64,000 bases of DNA from Fremontodendron californicum (Eukaryota > Streptophyta > Magnoliopsida > Malvales > Malvaceae). The stretch covers positions 39,458,814-39,522,813 of the forward strand of contig JAULJL010000002.1 in assembly GCA_030761205.1 (NCBI GenBank). The letters are read 5' to 3'. This document shows, one piece after another, positions 33,990-47,283 of this stretch; position 1 is the stretch's first letter; each line of letters opens with the position of its first letter. The notes under the pieces were generated by a model. That model made no database searches. It had not been told where the DNA came from and saw only the letters and a program-made list of their open reading frames with translations. Made by a program: the position numbers and the translations under genes.

Positions 33990-36900
33990 ATGGGTATTGT
34001 ATCAAATCTAAGAGGATCAAGAACCCAAGAAGGGTTTCCCTTATCCGATGGGTTGCCATCTTCTACATCTGTTTCCAACAAGAAAAAATGGTCCAATTTG
34101 ATGCCTTTAGTTGTGGCCCTTGTGGTCGTAGCTGAAATTGCGTTTCTGGGTCGTCTTGACATGGCTAAAAACGCTGCCTTTTTCGATTCATGGCCTGAGA
34201 TGTTCTATAAATCACACTCGTCCGATGGAGCAATGGTTGCTGGCGTTGAAAATTTTGGGATTGAAGCTTTGGTTGGTGATCAGAACTCAGTTACAGAGAA
34301 CTGTGAGGAGTGGCTTGACAGAGAAGATGCCGTGGTTTTTTCAAGGGATTTTGGCAAGGATCCCATCTGGGTTTCTGGTGCTGAGCAGGTTTCTTCACTA
34401 CTACTACTACTACTTTTTTTTTGTTGGTAAAATGATAGTATGATCAAGGTCTGTTTTTGCTCTTTGCAAGTTCGTTTGATAATATGGCGTATTTAACACT
34501 ATGCTGATTTTCTGTTTCGGTTTTGAACCTTTAACTTTTAAGATTGTGAATTTTCAGTGTGATTTGTCTATGCAATTGTGAGGTTACTGATAAGTGTTAT
34601 GTGCAGATAACATAATGTTTATGCGTTATTGTTTTGAGCGAACATCATGTCTTCACTATACTATTGAGCAGATTACAATCCATTGTTTTTGATGTACAGA
34701 CTAGGATGCAAGGCTTTGTAAATTTTTTTGATTATCCTACTAACAGATTTATTTATAATAATTGGGCATAGGTGCAGCGGCATGTAGTAATTGATGTAAG
34801 GGGCTGTCAATATACTGCTGGTTATGTATGTACATTTTGCAGCAGTTTTTTTCCTGCTCACTTGGATAATCAAATACCACTTTTCCAAAAAAGAAGATCA
34901 TGTTTTCATTGTATTTCTTAAGGCCATTGGAATTATATTCGAAGTCAGAGAAAAATATATTAGTTTATCCTAGCCTCCATTTTTTCTAATCTATTACATT
35001 GTACTTGTCATTTTGCATATTATTCTTCCCAGCTTTGATGTTGTTTAGAAGTAGAACTTCTTTGTTGGCTTTGGGGAGTTTAGTAAATCCAACTAAGTGG
35101 TTTTAGGTTTAATTATTCTCCTTGTGTATTGTTGACTTCCTCTTCATGGTATTTAGGAGTGGAAAACTTGTGATGTGAGTTGTACGTTTGGATTTGATCC
35201 CAGTAAGAAACCTGATGCTGCCTTTGGTTCACCTCAACAATCTGGAGTAGCTACTGTGCTGCGCTCAATGGAATCAGCTTCGTACTATTCAGAGAATAAT
35301 ATTGCTCAGGCACGACGGTGGGTAAGCACAATCTATAATGACTTGGTTGCATTTAAAACAAACCCTGAATATTGTGGGTGATGCTCTATTAAGTAATACA
35401 TTTTTTCTTCCCAATATTTTCTTTAACAAGTTTTGGCCTCCTCTAAGCAAGTGAATTTAATATTAAATAAGATATTTTCTGTGAATTACTCTTAGAAGCT
35501 ATGATCTGTGGACACCAACACTACTGTTATGCTTCAACACAGACATGTTTCCAAGAATCTAGGCTCATCGGCATGGTTGTACACGTGTCCTTATATTTTC
35601 CATAATATGCAATACATACCTCTAATATATTTATGTAATTAATAACAGTTTGTAAGATTTCTGCCAAAAAAACATCCAGTAATTCTGCTAGCTTCTTTTG
35701 GTAGTTAAGCTGGCTTCTGTTGTGGAATTGTTCGGTTACTTCGGTATAAATGAACTTGATTATTTCCCCTCAAACTGTTGGACATTTGCCAATTATTTCA
35801 TTGAATACACAAAGCTAGGCTCCAAAGTGGATTCTAGTCAATGGGGAAGTCTCTCTAAAACTAACAGTTTAATTTTTTTTCCTTTTGATATAGGAGGGGT
35901 TATGATATTGTAATGACAACTAGCCTCTCATCAGATGTCCCTGTTGGATATTTTTCATGGGCTGAGTATGATATCATGGCACCAGTGATGCCAAAGACTG
36001 AGAAGGCCATTGCAGCTGCTTTCATTTCTAACTGTGGTGCCCGCAACTTTCGTTTGGAAGCTCTTGTTGGGCTTGAAAAGGCGAATGTCAAGATAGATTC
36101 TTATGGTGGTTGCCATAGAAATCGCGATGGAAGAGGTGATTTTTTTTATTTAATTTTTTTATGCTTTTTGATATTAATTATAAACTGACGTGCACTCTGA
36201 TGTTAATCTGTTAAATGTTGTATATTTTTAATTTGCAGTACTTCCTATGTGTAAACTACTAGATATCCATGTCTATGTTTTTTTTTGGTTTAAATATTTT
36301 CCTGCATTTCTGAGGTTATCAGTTCTCTATACCTAAGGTTTCCTTTTATGTTTCTTACCTGGGCAAATCAACCTGGAACTCTACGCTGCACTAGTCATAA
36401 TGATTATGGTTTCTCAAAAATAGTGAGAGATCTTAAATTTTTTTCCTATGATACAACTCTAGCCAACTCAATATTTCTGCTCAGCCATTCTGGTTATTCT
36501 TCATGAATCTGTTTTCTCCCTCTTTATCTATTATCATTTGTAATATTGTATGCATATATATTCAACACTGTACACATGCTGTATCTATATCTATACTTAT
36601 GAGTTGCTCTGGATATCAATGCCGGCTTGTTATTTCAATTGCTATACAAAAGTTATAGGCCATTTTAGCAAATGACTGTTTGGGGGAAATTGTTTTGCTC
36701 AAATGAGGAGAAGTTTAAAGAGTGGATTGAGGCACAAACTTCAGCGACTACTTAATTGCTTGTCACCTTGTGGATGTGCTTGTGCATTGTGTAAAGTAGT
36801 TTATGAATATATTTCATGTATATTTTGCAGTGGACAAAGTCGAAGCTCTGAAACGCTATAAGTTTAGCTTGGCTTTTGAGAACTCCAATGAGGAGGATTA

Positions 36901-38450
36901 TGTCACTGAAAAGTTTTTCCAGTCTCTCGTTGCAGGTATGAACATTACTTCTGACGGCCCCTTAAAGATTTTATTAGGACAAAGGATTTGATAGACAGCA
37001 AATATTTCTTTTCAATTCTTGGCTCCTTTTGTTTGTTGTTACAGAACTCCATTCTACTTGAGTCTCTTAAATTGAACTTAAATGTCTCCACAGGGAATTT
37101 TTTCTGGTTTTGGAATAAAATCATATATGAATAAAGTTTTGCCAAAAATTGGAAAACAATTGTTATAACTAATTTCTGGAAAAAAAACTTTTGAGAAATA
37201 GGATCCAGAAAATTGCGATTTGGGCTGGAAAGAATTCATACGTGTTTTCATTTTGGACCTGAATATTTCGATACCATTTGGTTCTAGTTTCACCTTTTGA
37301 TTAATGGAACCATTAAACTTTTATAGGAACTATACCTGTGGTGGTTGGTGCTCCAAATATTGAAGATTTTGCTCCTTCTCCTGGTTCAGTTTTACATATT
37401 AAGGAATTAGAGGATGTTCAATCAGTTGCAAAAAGAATGAAGTACCTTGCAGAAAACCCTGATGCTTATAACCAATCATTAAGGTGTGGCTCAATCCCAG
37501 GAATAAATATGCCAATTTACCAGAAACCTGTATCTTATTTTGGAATAGTTACACATACCCCTCTCCCCTTCTTATGAGGTTTGTTGATGGTTTTGAGTTA
37601 TATTTTGGTTTCTTCATGGGGAGTCTTGTTGACAATGAGATGTTCATGGATTAGGTGGAAGTACGAAGGCCCATCTGATTCTTTCAAGGCCCTTGTGGAT
37701 ATGGCTGCGGTTCATTCATCATGCCGTCTATGCATTTACTTGGCAACCGTCATCCGGGAGAAAGAAGAAAAGAGCTCTAACTTCAAGAAACGCCCCTGCA
37801 AGTGTACCAGAGGATCAGAAACTGTGTATCATTTGTTTGTAAGAGAGCGAGGGAGGTTCGAGATGGATTCTATTTTCTTGAGGTAGCCCCCGTACTCTTT
37901 AGCTATTACTACATTGTTACAAAACAATTTTATTGATCCTTTTTAATCCAAACTTGATTAGACTTTCTTTAAACATAACAATCAAATGTAAAAGTAGTTG
38001 AAATCATCTAATGTTACATTCATTTCACCTAATTGATGATACATGGCTATTTTATCTTTGACTTCTTCTGCCTTGTCCAAACTCGTGCGGATCTTAATTC
38101 TTAAGCATGAACCAATTTCTCAATGTGGCAATAGGTGGTAATTTAATCTCCACTCAGTGGGAGGAAATCCTTATTTTCTGACATTGATGAGCAGGTCTGG
38201 GAATTTGACTCTAGAGGCCTTGGAGGCTGCAGTGCTTATGAAGTTTAAGTCTCGGAAACACGTGCCGGTTTGGAAGCAGGAAAGACCCGAAAGCATAAGA
38301 GGAGGGGATGAACTAAAAGTATACAGAATATATCCTGTTGGCTTGACACAGAGACAGGCTTTATATAACTTCAAGTTCAAAGGGGATGCTGATCTTAGGA
38401 ACCACATTAAAAGCAACCCTTGCGCAAAGTTTGAAGTCATATTTGTCTAG
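33990..38450 (+). CDS. FUT11: Glycoprotein core alpha-1,3-fucosyltransferase (seven exons)
   Basis: Exons are 33990-34388, 35157-35317, 35894-36135, 36831-36935, 37327-37483, 37655-37882 and 38195-38450, all with GT-AG introns, giving 515 residues. The enzyme adds alpha-1,3-fucose from GDP-fucose to the core GlcNAc of N-glycans in the Golgi. It shows a short cytosolic tail, one signal-anchor helix (residues 36-55, LMPLVVALVVVAEIAFLGRL) and a stem. The GT10 domain follows: YDIVMTTSLSSDVPVGYFSW, KIDSYGGCHRNRDG, then FSLAFENSNEEDYVTEKFF with SLVAGTIPVVVGAPN. A CXXC (CRLC) and RPCKCTRGSETVYHL near the C-terminus are typical of plant FucTA. The FUT11 versus FUT12 paralogue is not resolved. Confidence 0.95.
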
Positions 38451-39250
38451 ATTGAAGTTGAAGGTAGCATTATCTCAATCTCAACTTTGAGCATAGACGA
38501 TGGATTCCCGATATCAGCATTATTTGCGGGAAATATTTCCTGAGAGATCAAACGCAACTTCATGCAGGTTATGACTTTCATCATCAAATGCTTCTGGTAA
38601 GAATTCCCATGATTTTTTATTTTTATTTTTACACTGATGAGCGAACTGCTCGGTTATAGGGATGAGCATGGTTAAATTTACTGATGTGCTGCTCAATTAG
38701 TTTTAGCTCACGCCACAATGCAACGGACCCTTTGAGTTTTAGCTTCAGAATTCTTCTAAGCATGATACATTATTGGATAAATTAGTTTTGCTTTAGATGT
38801 CATTGCTTATAGTTTTAGCTTCAGTTTTGAATATAAAATAATAAAACATAAATATTATAAATAAATAAAATAAAACACAAATAATAATATTATTATTAAT
38901 TACATTTTAATCAAATAATAAACGATTTTTAAATGATTCATAAACGAGTTTGTTTATAAAATATAAATGAATTGAATATATTTTGTTCGAATTAGGTTCC
39001 TTTAATAAATGAATTTTAAAATTTTATTTATAATAATTTGTTTAATTTGATAAATAAATAAAAATTAAAATGCTCACAAATCGTTTCGCTATATTCATTT
39101 ATAGCCTCAAAAGTGACTAAGCAGTCTGAAATTTAGACCGTTTCACTTTTGCAAGACTGCCAGAGTCAAAGATTGGGCCCGTAATACTAAATTTTGTTGC
39201 GCCAGGTTGTCTCAGCAATGAGCTGGGCTTAAGCTGGAGTCCTTTGTGAT
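38451..39250. other. FUT11 3' flank, AT-rich intergenic
   Basis: The 3' UTR probably lies in the first few hundred bases, but I see no decisive poly(A) signal. 38800-39110 is A/T-rich with TAAATAAA repeats. No gene is seen. Confidence 0.55.
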
Positions 39251-39772
39251 TAGGGATGGCATAACAATCCGAAACAGTTTTTTTTTTTTATTTATTTATT
39301 TAATAAATAAAATAAAATCGGATCAGATCAGATGATCAGATTATAAAAATAAAAAAATCAGTTTTTGTCAAAGTTGAATTTAAGATGCTCCGACTCGTCT
39401 CATCTCAGGGTATATATATATAAAAATATATTCTTAGTTTTATATTGTTAAATATACGTTATGTTATATTAATAAATTTATTATTTAATACTAATTAGAA
39501 TGATTAACTTAATGATATAATATATTTAAAAGTAATTAAAATAAAATTTATATTAAAAAATAAAATTTTCACAAAAATAATTAAAATAATATATAAATAT
39601 AAATTTCGAGACAAATAAAATGCAGATTATATTTATATAATTCATATCAGAGTCAAGTATTAAAAAGAATAATAAAAAATTAAGTCGGGTCGGATTCGGA
39701 TTAGAAATATACAAAATAGGATCATATTCAGGTGAGACAAAAATCTGCCCAACCCGACCCGTTGTCATCCGA
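39251..39772. mobile_element. Degenerate hAT-type MITE (TAGGGATGGCA family)
   Basis: The left end is TAGGGATGGCATAACAATCC. The right end reverse-complements to TCGGATGACAACGGGTCGGG, a weak match to the terminal repeat. The flanks TTTGTGAT and CTTTTGAT share six of eight bases. The interior is AT-rich with (G)n near the right side. An old copy is likely. Confidence 0.5.
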
Positions 39773-41880
39773 CTTTTGATCTTACTTTCTTTTGGGGGGG
39801 GGGGGGATTTCGCATTGAAAACCATCCAGATAAAACCTGCCAATACACTGGAAGATAAAAGATAAGTAAATGAGGGGAATCTTGGAAGAATGATCCTGTT
39901 TATATTCTTGGATGGTGGTTACTTGCAACTCTTTTTAAATACAACATGCCGTTTCTTAGGATGTGGACAACAAACCTTCTGGACCATCCATTTTCATTAT
40001 TATTATTATTTTTTTACGAATTATTGTTTATTTATTTATATCTAGTTAATTTATAAGACTAGATGGTTTATTTAATAATGTAAAGAATTTTCCATCTTGA
40101 GTTGGCTCTTCTGTCTCTTTAAAATTAACCCAAAATAGCCAACTAGATGAAGATACTGACAAACAACAAGAAACATAGAATCATAGAAAGACAAATGTAA
40201 AATGTTGAATGAGAGAAAAGGAAATAAAAATATGTGCCAAAAAGCAGGAAAGCAACGAAAAAAAACTGGTGAGAGGTTGAAGAACTATCAAAGCAAAACA
40301 ATAAAAGATGAAGTATCTTCGGAGTGAAAATTTTCAAGGAAAGCTCTTTATAGTGAATTTTTCGTAAGTTTTATTATATATATAATTTATCATATTTATA
40401 TATAATTTATCATGTTTATATGTAATTATCATGTTATATATAATTTTTTATGTATATATGTAATTTGTCATGTTTATATGTAAAAAAAAATTATATATGA
40501 ACATGATAATTTTAGATAATTTATCATATTTATATATAATTTTATCATTTTATATATAATGAAAATTATTTTAAATTCACCCAAAAAAAACTTACCCTAT
40601 AACTCCCAGTGGTGTGGTTCGATTCGTCAAAACAAGGGATGAAGGATTGTTTGACTTTAGGCCCACATTGTTTATTTTCTACTATTTGAAACCAATCTTA
40701 ACTAGTGGCGGCGAGTCAAGTCGAGCTAGTGCCTCTTGGCTCATTTTAAAGGTTAAAATAAACTCACATCTGGTTCAGGTTTCTTCAACTCTCAAACTCT
40801 ATTCTCACTCTTAGTCTTTACCTTCGCCCCTTCCCGTAGAGAAACAAAATGAGTGGGTCATCGTTATTTTTTTTTATACAAAAAAAAAATTGTAATTTGA
40901 AAAATAGAGAAAAAATTATAATAATTATAAATTTAAATTTATTTAATATAATCTTTTAAAAATAATTATATAAATTTTTTGAACTAAACCATAATTTTCA
41001 TTCTAGATTACTTTAGCGATGCATATGCAACTTGTTTCAATTTATTTTTTTATGTTAATATATCTTTAGATAAGAAAAAAGAATTAAAAGATTTGCTAGA
41101 GCTATTCATGGGTCGAATCGTTGCTCAATTTTTTTTTTTCATCCAGGCTCAATCTTAGGTCTGATCGATTTGTCGACCTATATTTACTATTCATTTATAT
41201 TAAATTTTTTTAATTAAATTTAAAAAATAATATTTTTTATGAAATAAATAATAATTCGAATCAAATTAAATTAACTCGAATTATTAAAATATCTATCTAA
41301 ATCTTATCTAATACGAGACAAATCTGCAAGACGGTACGGACTGTCGGACCTTAGCATATCTAATTAGTAATTTTTTTTTTATTAGTTTACACCTTGTGAA
41401 AAGTGACCTTTTTTTTATTCTAAGGTCAAAAGTAAAATGGACAATCAATCAAATTCATGCCAACAAAGTTCACCTTGGAATATACCCTAATGCGGAAACC
41501 AGATGCCGAACCCATTGGCCCTTAAGCTGTGTGGTTTCCACGGTTCAAATAAGAAGCAAAAAGCCAATCAAAAACTTGTACTAAGATTTTAAACCCATTA
41601 TTATTCAATTCCGATACATGCACTATGGCCAACCAGTTGATAAAAAAAAAAAATAATTAATCAAATACTAACAAATATTTATATATATTAAAAAAAGACC
41701 ACCAACCCCCTTAGTTTCTTCTCTTAATGGAAAGAAAATAATTTTGGAAGTCCTAATGAAAACAAGAATTGAATGCTCTATAAGTTATTTATAGGTTTTC
41801 TCCTACAAATTTACAAATCATCACATGCCACATGTCATGTCAGTAATCCTCACATAAACTAAATTTAGAAAGAAAAAAGT
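39773..41880. other. AT-rich intergenic DNA upstream of NiR
   Basis: A poly-G run lies at about 39796. 40375-40560 is a degenerate tandem repeat of TTATCATGTTTATATATAA-like units. A sequence starting TAGAGCTATTCATGGGTCG at 41097 resembles the left end of the hAT-type MITE at 58840, but no right end is found. No gene is seen. Confidence 0.55.
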
Positions 41881-42006
41881 TGGCTAAATTGATAGGAATA
41901 ACCGTTGAAGATAATATTAGCTGGTATTTTACTATTTAAAGTAAAAGACAAACCAACTGTCATGTTTCTCATCTCCTTCCTTCCTCCAATGTACTACTAA
42001 CTAAAC

Positions 42007-42032
42007 TGACCCTTGACACCATCCAAAAGTCC
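42007..42032 (+). promoter_or_regulatory. Nitrate-responsive cis-element (NRE) of the NiR gene
   Basis: TGACCCTT, a 10-base spacer, then AAAAGTCC matches the NRE described in nitrite reductase promoters (TGACCCTT, N10, AAGAGTCC) at all but one position. It lies about 180 bp upstream of the NiR ATG. NLP transcription factors bind this element in response to nitrate. A possible TATA box (TATTTAAA, 41933-41940) is upstream of it, so the element may be close to or just inside the transcribed region. Confidence 0.8.
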
Positions 42033-42207
42033 CCTCTCCAAAAAAAGAAAAAAAACCCTCTCCTCTTCTCTTAAGGTCCCCTTCTTTCCATTACAAAAAT
42101 GTCCAAACTCTTCTGTCCCAATTCACTTCTCTTTCCACCACCAGAATTCTAGCTGTTCCAAACTCTTTGTATCTCAGTTTCAACTTTTCAAACAACTAAT
42201 ATCCCAA

Positions 42208-44696
42208 ATGTCTTCCTTTTCAGTTCGTTTCCTTGCACCACAAGCATTGCCATCTACTTCCTCTTTCAGGCCTAAAACATGGGTTCTTGCCGCTCCGACG
42301 ACAGCACCTGCATCAGTTGAGGTTGATGCTGGGAGGTTGGAGCCAAGAGTGGAAGAGAGAGATGGGTACTTTGTGTTGAAAGAGAAGTTTAGAGAAAGCA
42401 TCAACCCTCAAGAGAAAGTGAAGATTGAGAAAGAACCCATGAAGTTTTTCATGGAAGGAGGGATTGAAGAACTTGCTAGGATGTCACTTGAGGAGATTGA
42501 TAAGGTTAAGGCTACAAAGGATGACATTGATGTCAGACTTAAGTGGCTTGGTTTGTTCCATCGGAGGAAGCATCAGTGTAAGTTTAACTACTACAGCCTT
42601 TTCTCTCTATTGCTTGATTTTGGGTTTTGGTTTTTAATCTGAATTTCTTAGATTTTCTCTTTTGAAGTTGACTCAGATCGGTTCCTTATAAGATTGTAAA
42701 TGATTCTCTTTTTTATTTACTATTCTTTTCTCTTGCATATTCCATATACTAACAATCAACTGAATCCCTCTACCTTTCCGGGGAGGGAAGTTTGCTTGCT
42801 AAATCTGAAGAAATTATGGAGATGGAATTTTGGAAAGGAGTCTTTGATCAGTTTTTCTAATTCTCTATTTTTTCCAACTACTAGAAGAAAGAGTTAAATT
42901 TGGCTAAAAATTTGCTCTCTTTCTCATCCTATTATGAGATTTTTAAGAAAATATTAAACAGGGATTGAGAAATTAAATGATTCTTATGATTAAATTTACA
43001 GTACCATAGTATTGATGGGGTTTTACAAAATTGAGGTAAAATTTTTGTTGTTGTTGAAATTTCCTTCTATTATTGGTGGCAGATGGTAGATTTATGATGA
43101 GACTGAAGCTACCAAATGGTGTAACGACAAGTGCACAAACACGATATCTAGCTAGTGTGATAAGGAAATATGGGAAGGATGGGTGTGCTGACGTGACAAC
43201 CAGGCAAAACTGGCAAATTCGTGGAGTGGTGCTGCCTGATGTGCCAGAAATACTCAAGGGTCTTGAAGAAGTAGGCTTGACAAGTCTGCAGAGTGGCATG
43301 GACAATGTTAGAAACCCTGTCGGCAGTCCTCTTGCTGGGATTGACCCAGAAGAGATTGTTGATACCCGTCCTTACACCAACTTGTTATCCCAATTCATTA
43401 CCGCCAATTCCCGTGGCAATCCAACCGTTTCTAACTTGTAAGTTCCTTAACACAGCCATGGTTTTCCTGGAAACTATGTTTCTGTCATTTATTGAGGAAA
43501 ATAATGTGTCTGATTTTTTTGACATTATGTTTCGTTTGAACAGGCCAAGGAAGTGGAATGTTTGTGTTGTGGGGTCTCATGATCTTTATGAACATCCCCA
43601 CATCAACGATCTTGCTTACATGCCTGCCACTAAAAATGGACGCTTTGGGTTCAATTTGCTGGTCGGTGGGTTCTTTAGTCCCAAGAGATGTGAAGAGGCC
43701 ATTCCTCTTGATGCTTGGGTCTCAGCGGATGATGTGATCCCACTGTGCAAAGCTGTGCTAGAAGCCTATAGGGATCTTGGCTTCAGGGGCAATAGACAGA
43801 GGACAAGAATGATGTGGCTGATTGATGAACTAGTGAGTAAAACACACTTTTTTCTCAATTATTATGTAAAGAATAAGGTTGCTTTATTTCTTCTTCTTTT
43901 CTTTTTTTTGGTATTCGATTGTTTCCTGAATTACAAAAATTTTGTTAAAATGCAGGGCATTGAAGTATTCAGATCAGAGATAGCTAAGAGAATGCCTCAA
44001 AAAGAGTTAGAAAGAGCATCTTTTGAAGACCTGGTTCAAAAGCAATGGGAAAGGAGAGACTATCTTGGTGTCCATCCACAGAAACAAGAAGGTTTTAGCT
44101 ATGTTGGTCTTCACATTCCAGTTGGTCGAGTCCAAGCAGATGACATGGATGAATTAGCTCGGATAGCTGACACATATGGCTCAGGCGAACTCAGACTTAC
44201 CGTGGAGCAAAACATCATAATTCCAAACGTTGAGAACTCGAAATTAGAAGCCTTGCTTAACGAGCCTCTACTGAAAGATAGGTTTTCACCAGAACCAAGT
44301 ATTCTCATGAAAGGTTTAGTGGCTTGTACTGGAAACCAATTTTGTGGGCAAGCCATTATTGAGACAAAGGCTAGAGCCTTGAAAGTGACTGAGGAGGTGG
44401 GAAGGCTAGTGTCAGTAAGCCGGCCGGTAAGGATGCACTGGACGGGTTGCCCTAATACCTGCGGACAGGTTCAAGTTGCTGATATTGGTTTCATGGGGTG
44501 CATGGCAAGGGATGAGAATGGGAAACCCTGTGAAGGGGCAGATATCTTCCTGGGTGGGAGAATTGGCAGTGACTCGCATTTGGGACAACTTTATAAGAAG
44601 GCTGTTCCTTGTAAGAACTTGGTACCTATAGTTGCTGATATTTTGGTGGAACATTTCGGAGCTGTACCTAGAGAGAGGGAAGAAGGGGAAGATTGA
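42208..44696 (+). CDS. NIR1: Ferredoxin-nitrite reductase, chloroplastic (four exons)
   Basis: Exons are 42208-42577, 43083-43437, 43544-43832 and 43956-44696, giving 584 residues, the usual length. The enzyme reduces nitrite to ammonium with six electrons from ferredoxin in plastids. The N-terminus (MSSFSVRFLAPQALPSTSSF) is a Ser-rich transit peptide. The nitrite/sulfite reductase halves follow: GRFMMRLKLPNG, DVTTRQNWQIRG and DNVRNPVGSPLAGID. The siroheme-4Fe4S ligands are Cys462 and Cys468 (CTGNQFC) and Cys503 and Cys507 (CPNTC), with the family spacing. The end is FGAVPREREEGED. The start is the first ATG giving a transit peptide. No defect is seen, and regulation by nitrate is suggested by the NRE upstream. 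Confidence 0.97.
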
Positions 44697-44936
44697 TTCA
44701 ATCAAGTTCATTCATCACTTTTAGATTTCTTTTTCTTTTTCAAATTCGAGGATCTGAGGATTCTAAACAAGCTTTTCCAGAAGAAAATGGAGCATTTAAA
44801 AGATACTTGGAGGATTACTTTGGACAACATTGATCAATGGGATGACAAAGTGAACATCTCCTCTTTCAAACAGCTTGCTCTATGATGATGGGTTTTGTAT
44901 GATAATAATATATAACATGTTGAGCATATGTATCAA

Positions 44937-44942
44937 AATAAA
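44937..44942 (+). terminator. Putative NiR poly(A) signal
   Basis: AATAAA lies about 240 bp after the NiR stop codon, a plausible 3' UTR length. Confidence 0.55.
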
Positions 44943-46677
44943 GTTATTGGTAATATATTTTCGATTCAAGATTAGAGATGATAACGATTAAAAATACTTG
45001 GTTTTTTCATTGGTTAATCTTGATCACCCTGTTCTAGGAGAAGATTAAAGCTCTTTTCTGGTCATATGGAGAAAGATAGACCTTCACCCAAACTATCTAA
45101 GGAAGCCATTAGTCATTTACTTGGTTTAGACTTTAGATTGGATATATTCAGATTGCTTCATTTCATATTAAGGGGCTGGGCTTATACGGATTCGGGTTGG
45201 GAATAACTCCTAATCAAGTCTGCTTCTTTTTTTTTAATGGACTCTTCGTAGTGGGCTTTCTCATTGGGCTAGGATGGAGTATATTACTAGGCGGAGAAAA
45301 GGCTTCCAAGAGTAAATTGTCAAGCAATACATATGGCCTTACGGGCTCACAATCTAAGGACTCCTATCAAATGGGTAAAAGTTTTAAAGCTCGGAGTTTG
45401 CTTCAAGAGACGGGAGGGAAGGGAATTATTATACCTTCAATCAGGGGGAGAAGTATCCTACTAAAGATAGAAAGTTTTTCCCAAAGTTTTAATTACATTG
45501 AGATTTCTAGATCGACTTTTCTCAAAACCAAAAATAATGAAGTTTTTGTAATGAGAGTAAGGTCTATTCCCTATTATGATCATTTTCATTTGATTTCAGA
45601 ATTTGCATCTTAATTCTGACAATTATGTCTTGTATGATTTTAACAAAAATAAGCTACCACTTCACCCATATTTTATCTTTCTAATGGAATCTGAAGCCAC
45701 AAAATGTTATAATTACCCTATCTTGTCAGATACTAGCATGTAAAACCAGAGTTGGCTTGGCCGAGATAATAGCCTAATAATAGTTACATCTTTCCAATAA
45801 AAGGGCATAAAAATGTTATTATTGTCGATAGTTATATGATCTGACGATAGAATATTATATTATTAATTTAAATAATCAAGATTCAATCTCTAACAGTTTT
45901 AAGTATAAAGAAATGTTGTTTTTAACTTTTTTTTTTTTTTTTAAGTAGAACCTGTCAGAAATTTCAGGGAAAGACACAAAAGAATGGAATCAACCATCCC
46001 AAAGTGCATCCATCCCATGAATTAGTGAATATCAAAAACATCTGATTCAGATATTCAGCTGATAACCCCACGAGTTGCTCCATTGCTCCATTGATAGGGG
46101 TAGTCTTCTTTAATTCGCTTAGTAGGAACGAAAATATGATTAATTGGAACGTAATTTTTTTTAAATGTATATATATGTGTTAATTTTTTTATGTATATAT
46201 TTTAATTTAATTAAAATAATGTAAATCTATGAGATGTTAAAGAAGTTTTTTTATTTTTCTTACTTTTCTAATGTGAGGGGTAATGAATAAAGCAAGTCTG
46301 CTAATCTTATAAGCATAAAAGTTAAATCCACTGACCCCGTCAATAATAATATTTAACTTCACGTTCATCTTCTTCGTTTGCAATTTGTTTTTCTCTCCTA
46401 ATACAGAAACTACCAAAACCGAAAAATAAAGATCTTTTTCCTCAAAAAAAATATTTTCTGGAAACTCTCTCACAACCCCTAAATCACTTATGTAAATATA
46501 ATAACAACTTACAGAGAGGTGAAAGAAAGTAAGAAATAAGTTTGCTCACAGAATTATTTAATCATTTTTGAACTGATTTTTTTTATTTATAGATCAAATT
46601 ATCTATCTTTCTCTTTTCAATTTTGTGCTATTCTACTTGTTATTGGGATTGTAAGATTTACCGAATTGGATGGCCAA
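44943..46677. other. Intergenic DNA between NiR and Gypsy-2
   Basis: Apart from the small ORF noted at 45371, this is AT-rich DNA with a T tract near 45930. No gene or clear repeat is seen. Confidence 0.55.
45371..45613 (+). CDS. Unassigned small ORF (80 codons from ATG, open further upstream)
   Basis: The frame is open from 45197, but the first ATG is at 45371. The peptide (MGKSFKARSLLQETGGKGII, ending HFHLISEFAS) is not biased like random AT-rich DNA. I recognise no family. It might be a remnant of a LINE or other element ORF. There is no clear promoter or intron. Confidence 0.2.
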   Translation: MGKSFKARSLLQETGGKGIIIPSIRGRSILLKIESFSQSFNYIEISRSTFLKTKNNEVFVMRVRSIPYYDHFHLISEFAS

Positions 46678-46682
46678 CGATA

Positions 46683-47247
46683 TGTTGAACCCACTCGGCC
46701 TACCAAGAACAGACCCAGTCTGACAAGCACAAGGCCTAGATAAACAGTCCGACCAGACAAGCCCAGCAGGCATTAAGAGCAGAGGCAAGGGACACATGGC
46801 CATCCCCCTTCTTCCCAAAGGTCATATCTCTGGTCACCTTGGCGCCCACCTAGGGCAGTGCGAGACATTAAATGCTACAGTCTGCAGACGATGGACATTA
46901 AATGCAGCCGTCTCCTAGACAAGGCCCCCCGAGGTCGCTTGCACCAAACGACCTACCAGAGTCGGGCACGTGGAACCAGTTGGGCGAGCACCAGCTCACC
47001 CAACCTCCCCTATAAATGGCCCCCCTCAAGGCTATTCAAAGGCTAAGCTCTCTCTCTCTCTCATAAGACTATCTACTCCTTCTCTCTTTAACATTCCTGT
47101 ACCTTCTCTTCCAAATACTAACTTAACCATCGGAGCGCGTCCCGAAGCTCAACCTCCGGTGCCCACTGACCTATTCTTTCTCCTTCTCAGGATCTCAGAC
47201 CACCAGGGATTTCAGGAACACCATAACGACATAAAAAGACATCAACA
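46683..47247 (+). repeat. Gypsy-2 5' LTR
   Basis: Runs TGTTGAACCC to ATCAACA. The promoter TATA box is CCCCTATAAATGG (TATAAAT at 47011-47017), followed by a CT-rich start region. Confidence 0.92.
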
Positions 47248-47283
47248 TCCGGCATCGTCTGTAAGAAACGACAATCCATTTCT

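Noticed and set aside
33626..34162. Minus-strand open frames over the FUT11 5' region
   Set aside because: They overlap the leader and first exon of FUT11 antisense and show no recognisable protein features.
41097..41360. Possible hAT-type MITE upstream of NiR
   Set aside because: Only the left-end resemblance is present; neither a right end nor a target duplication could be found.
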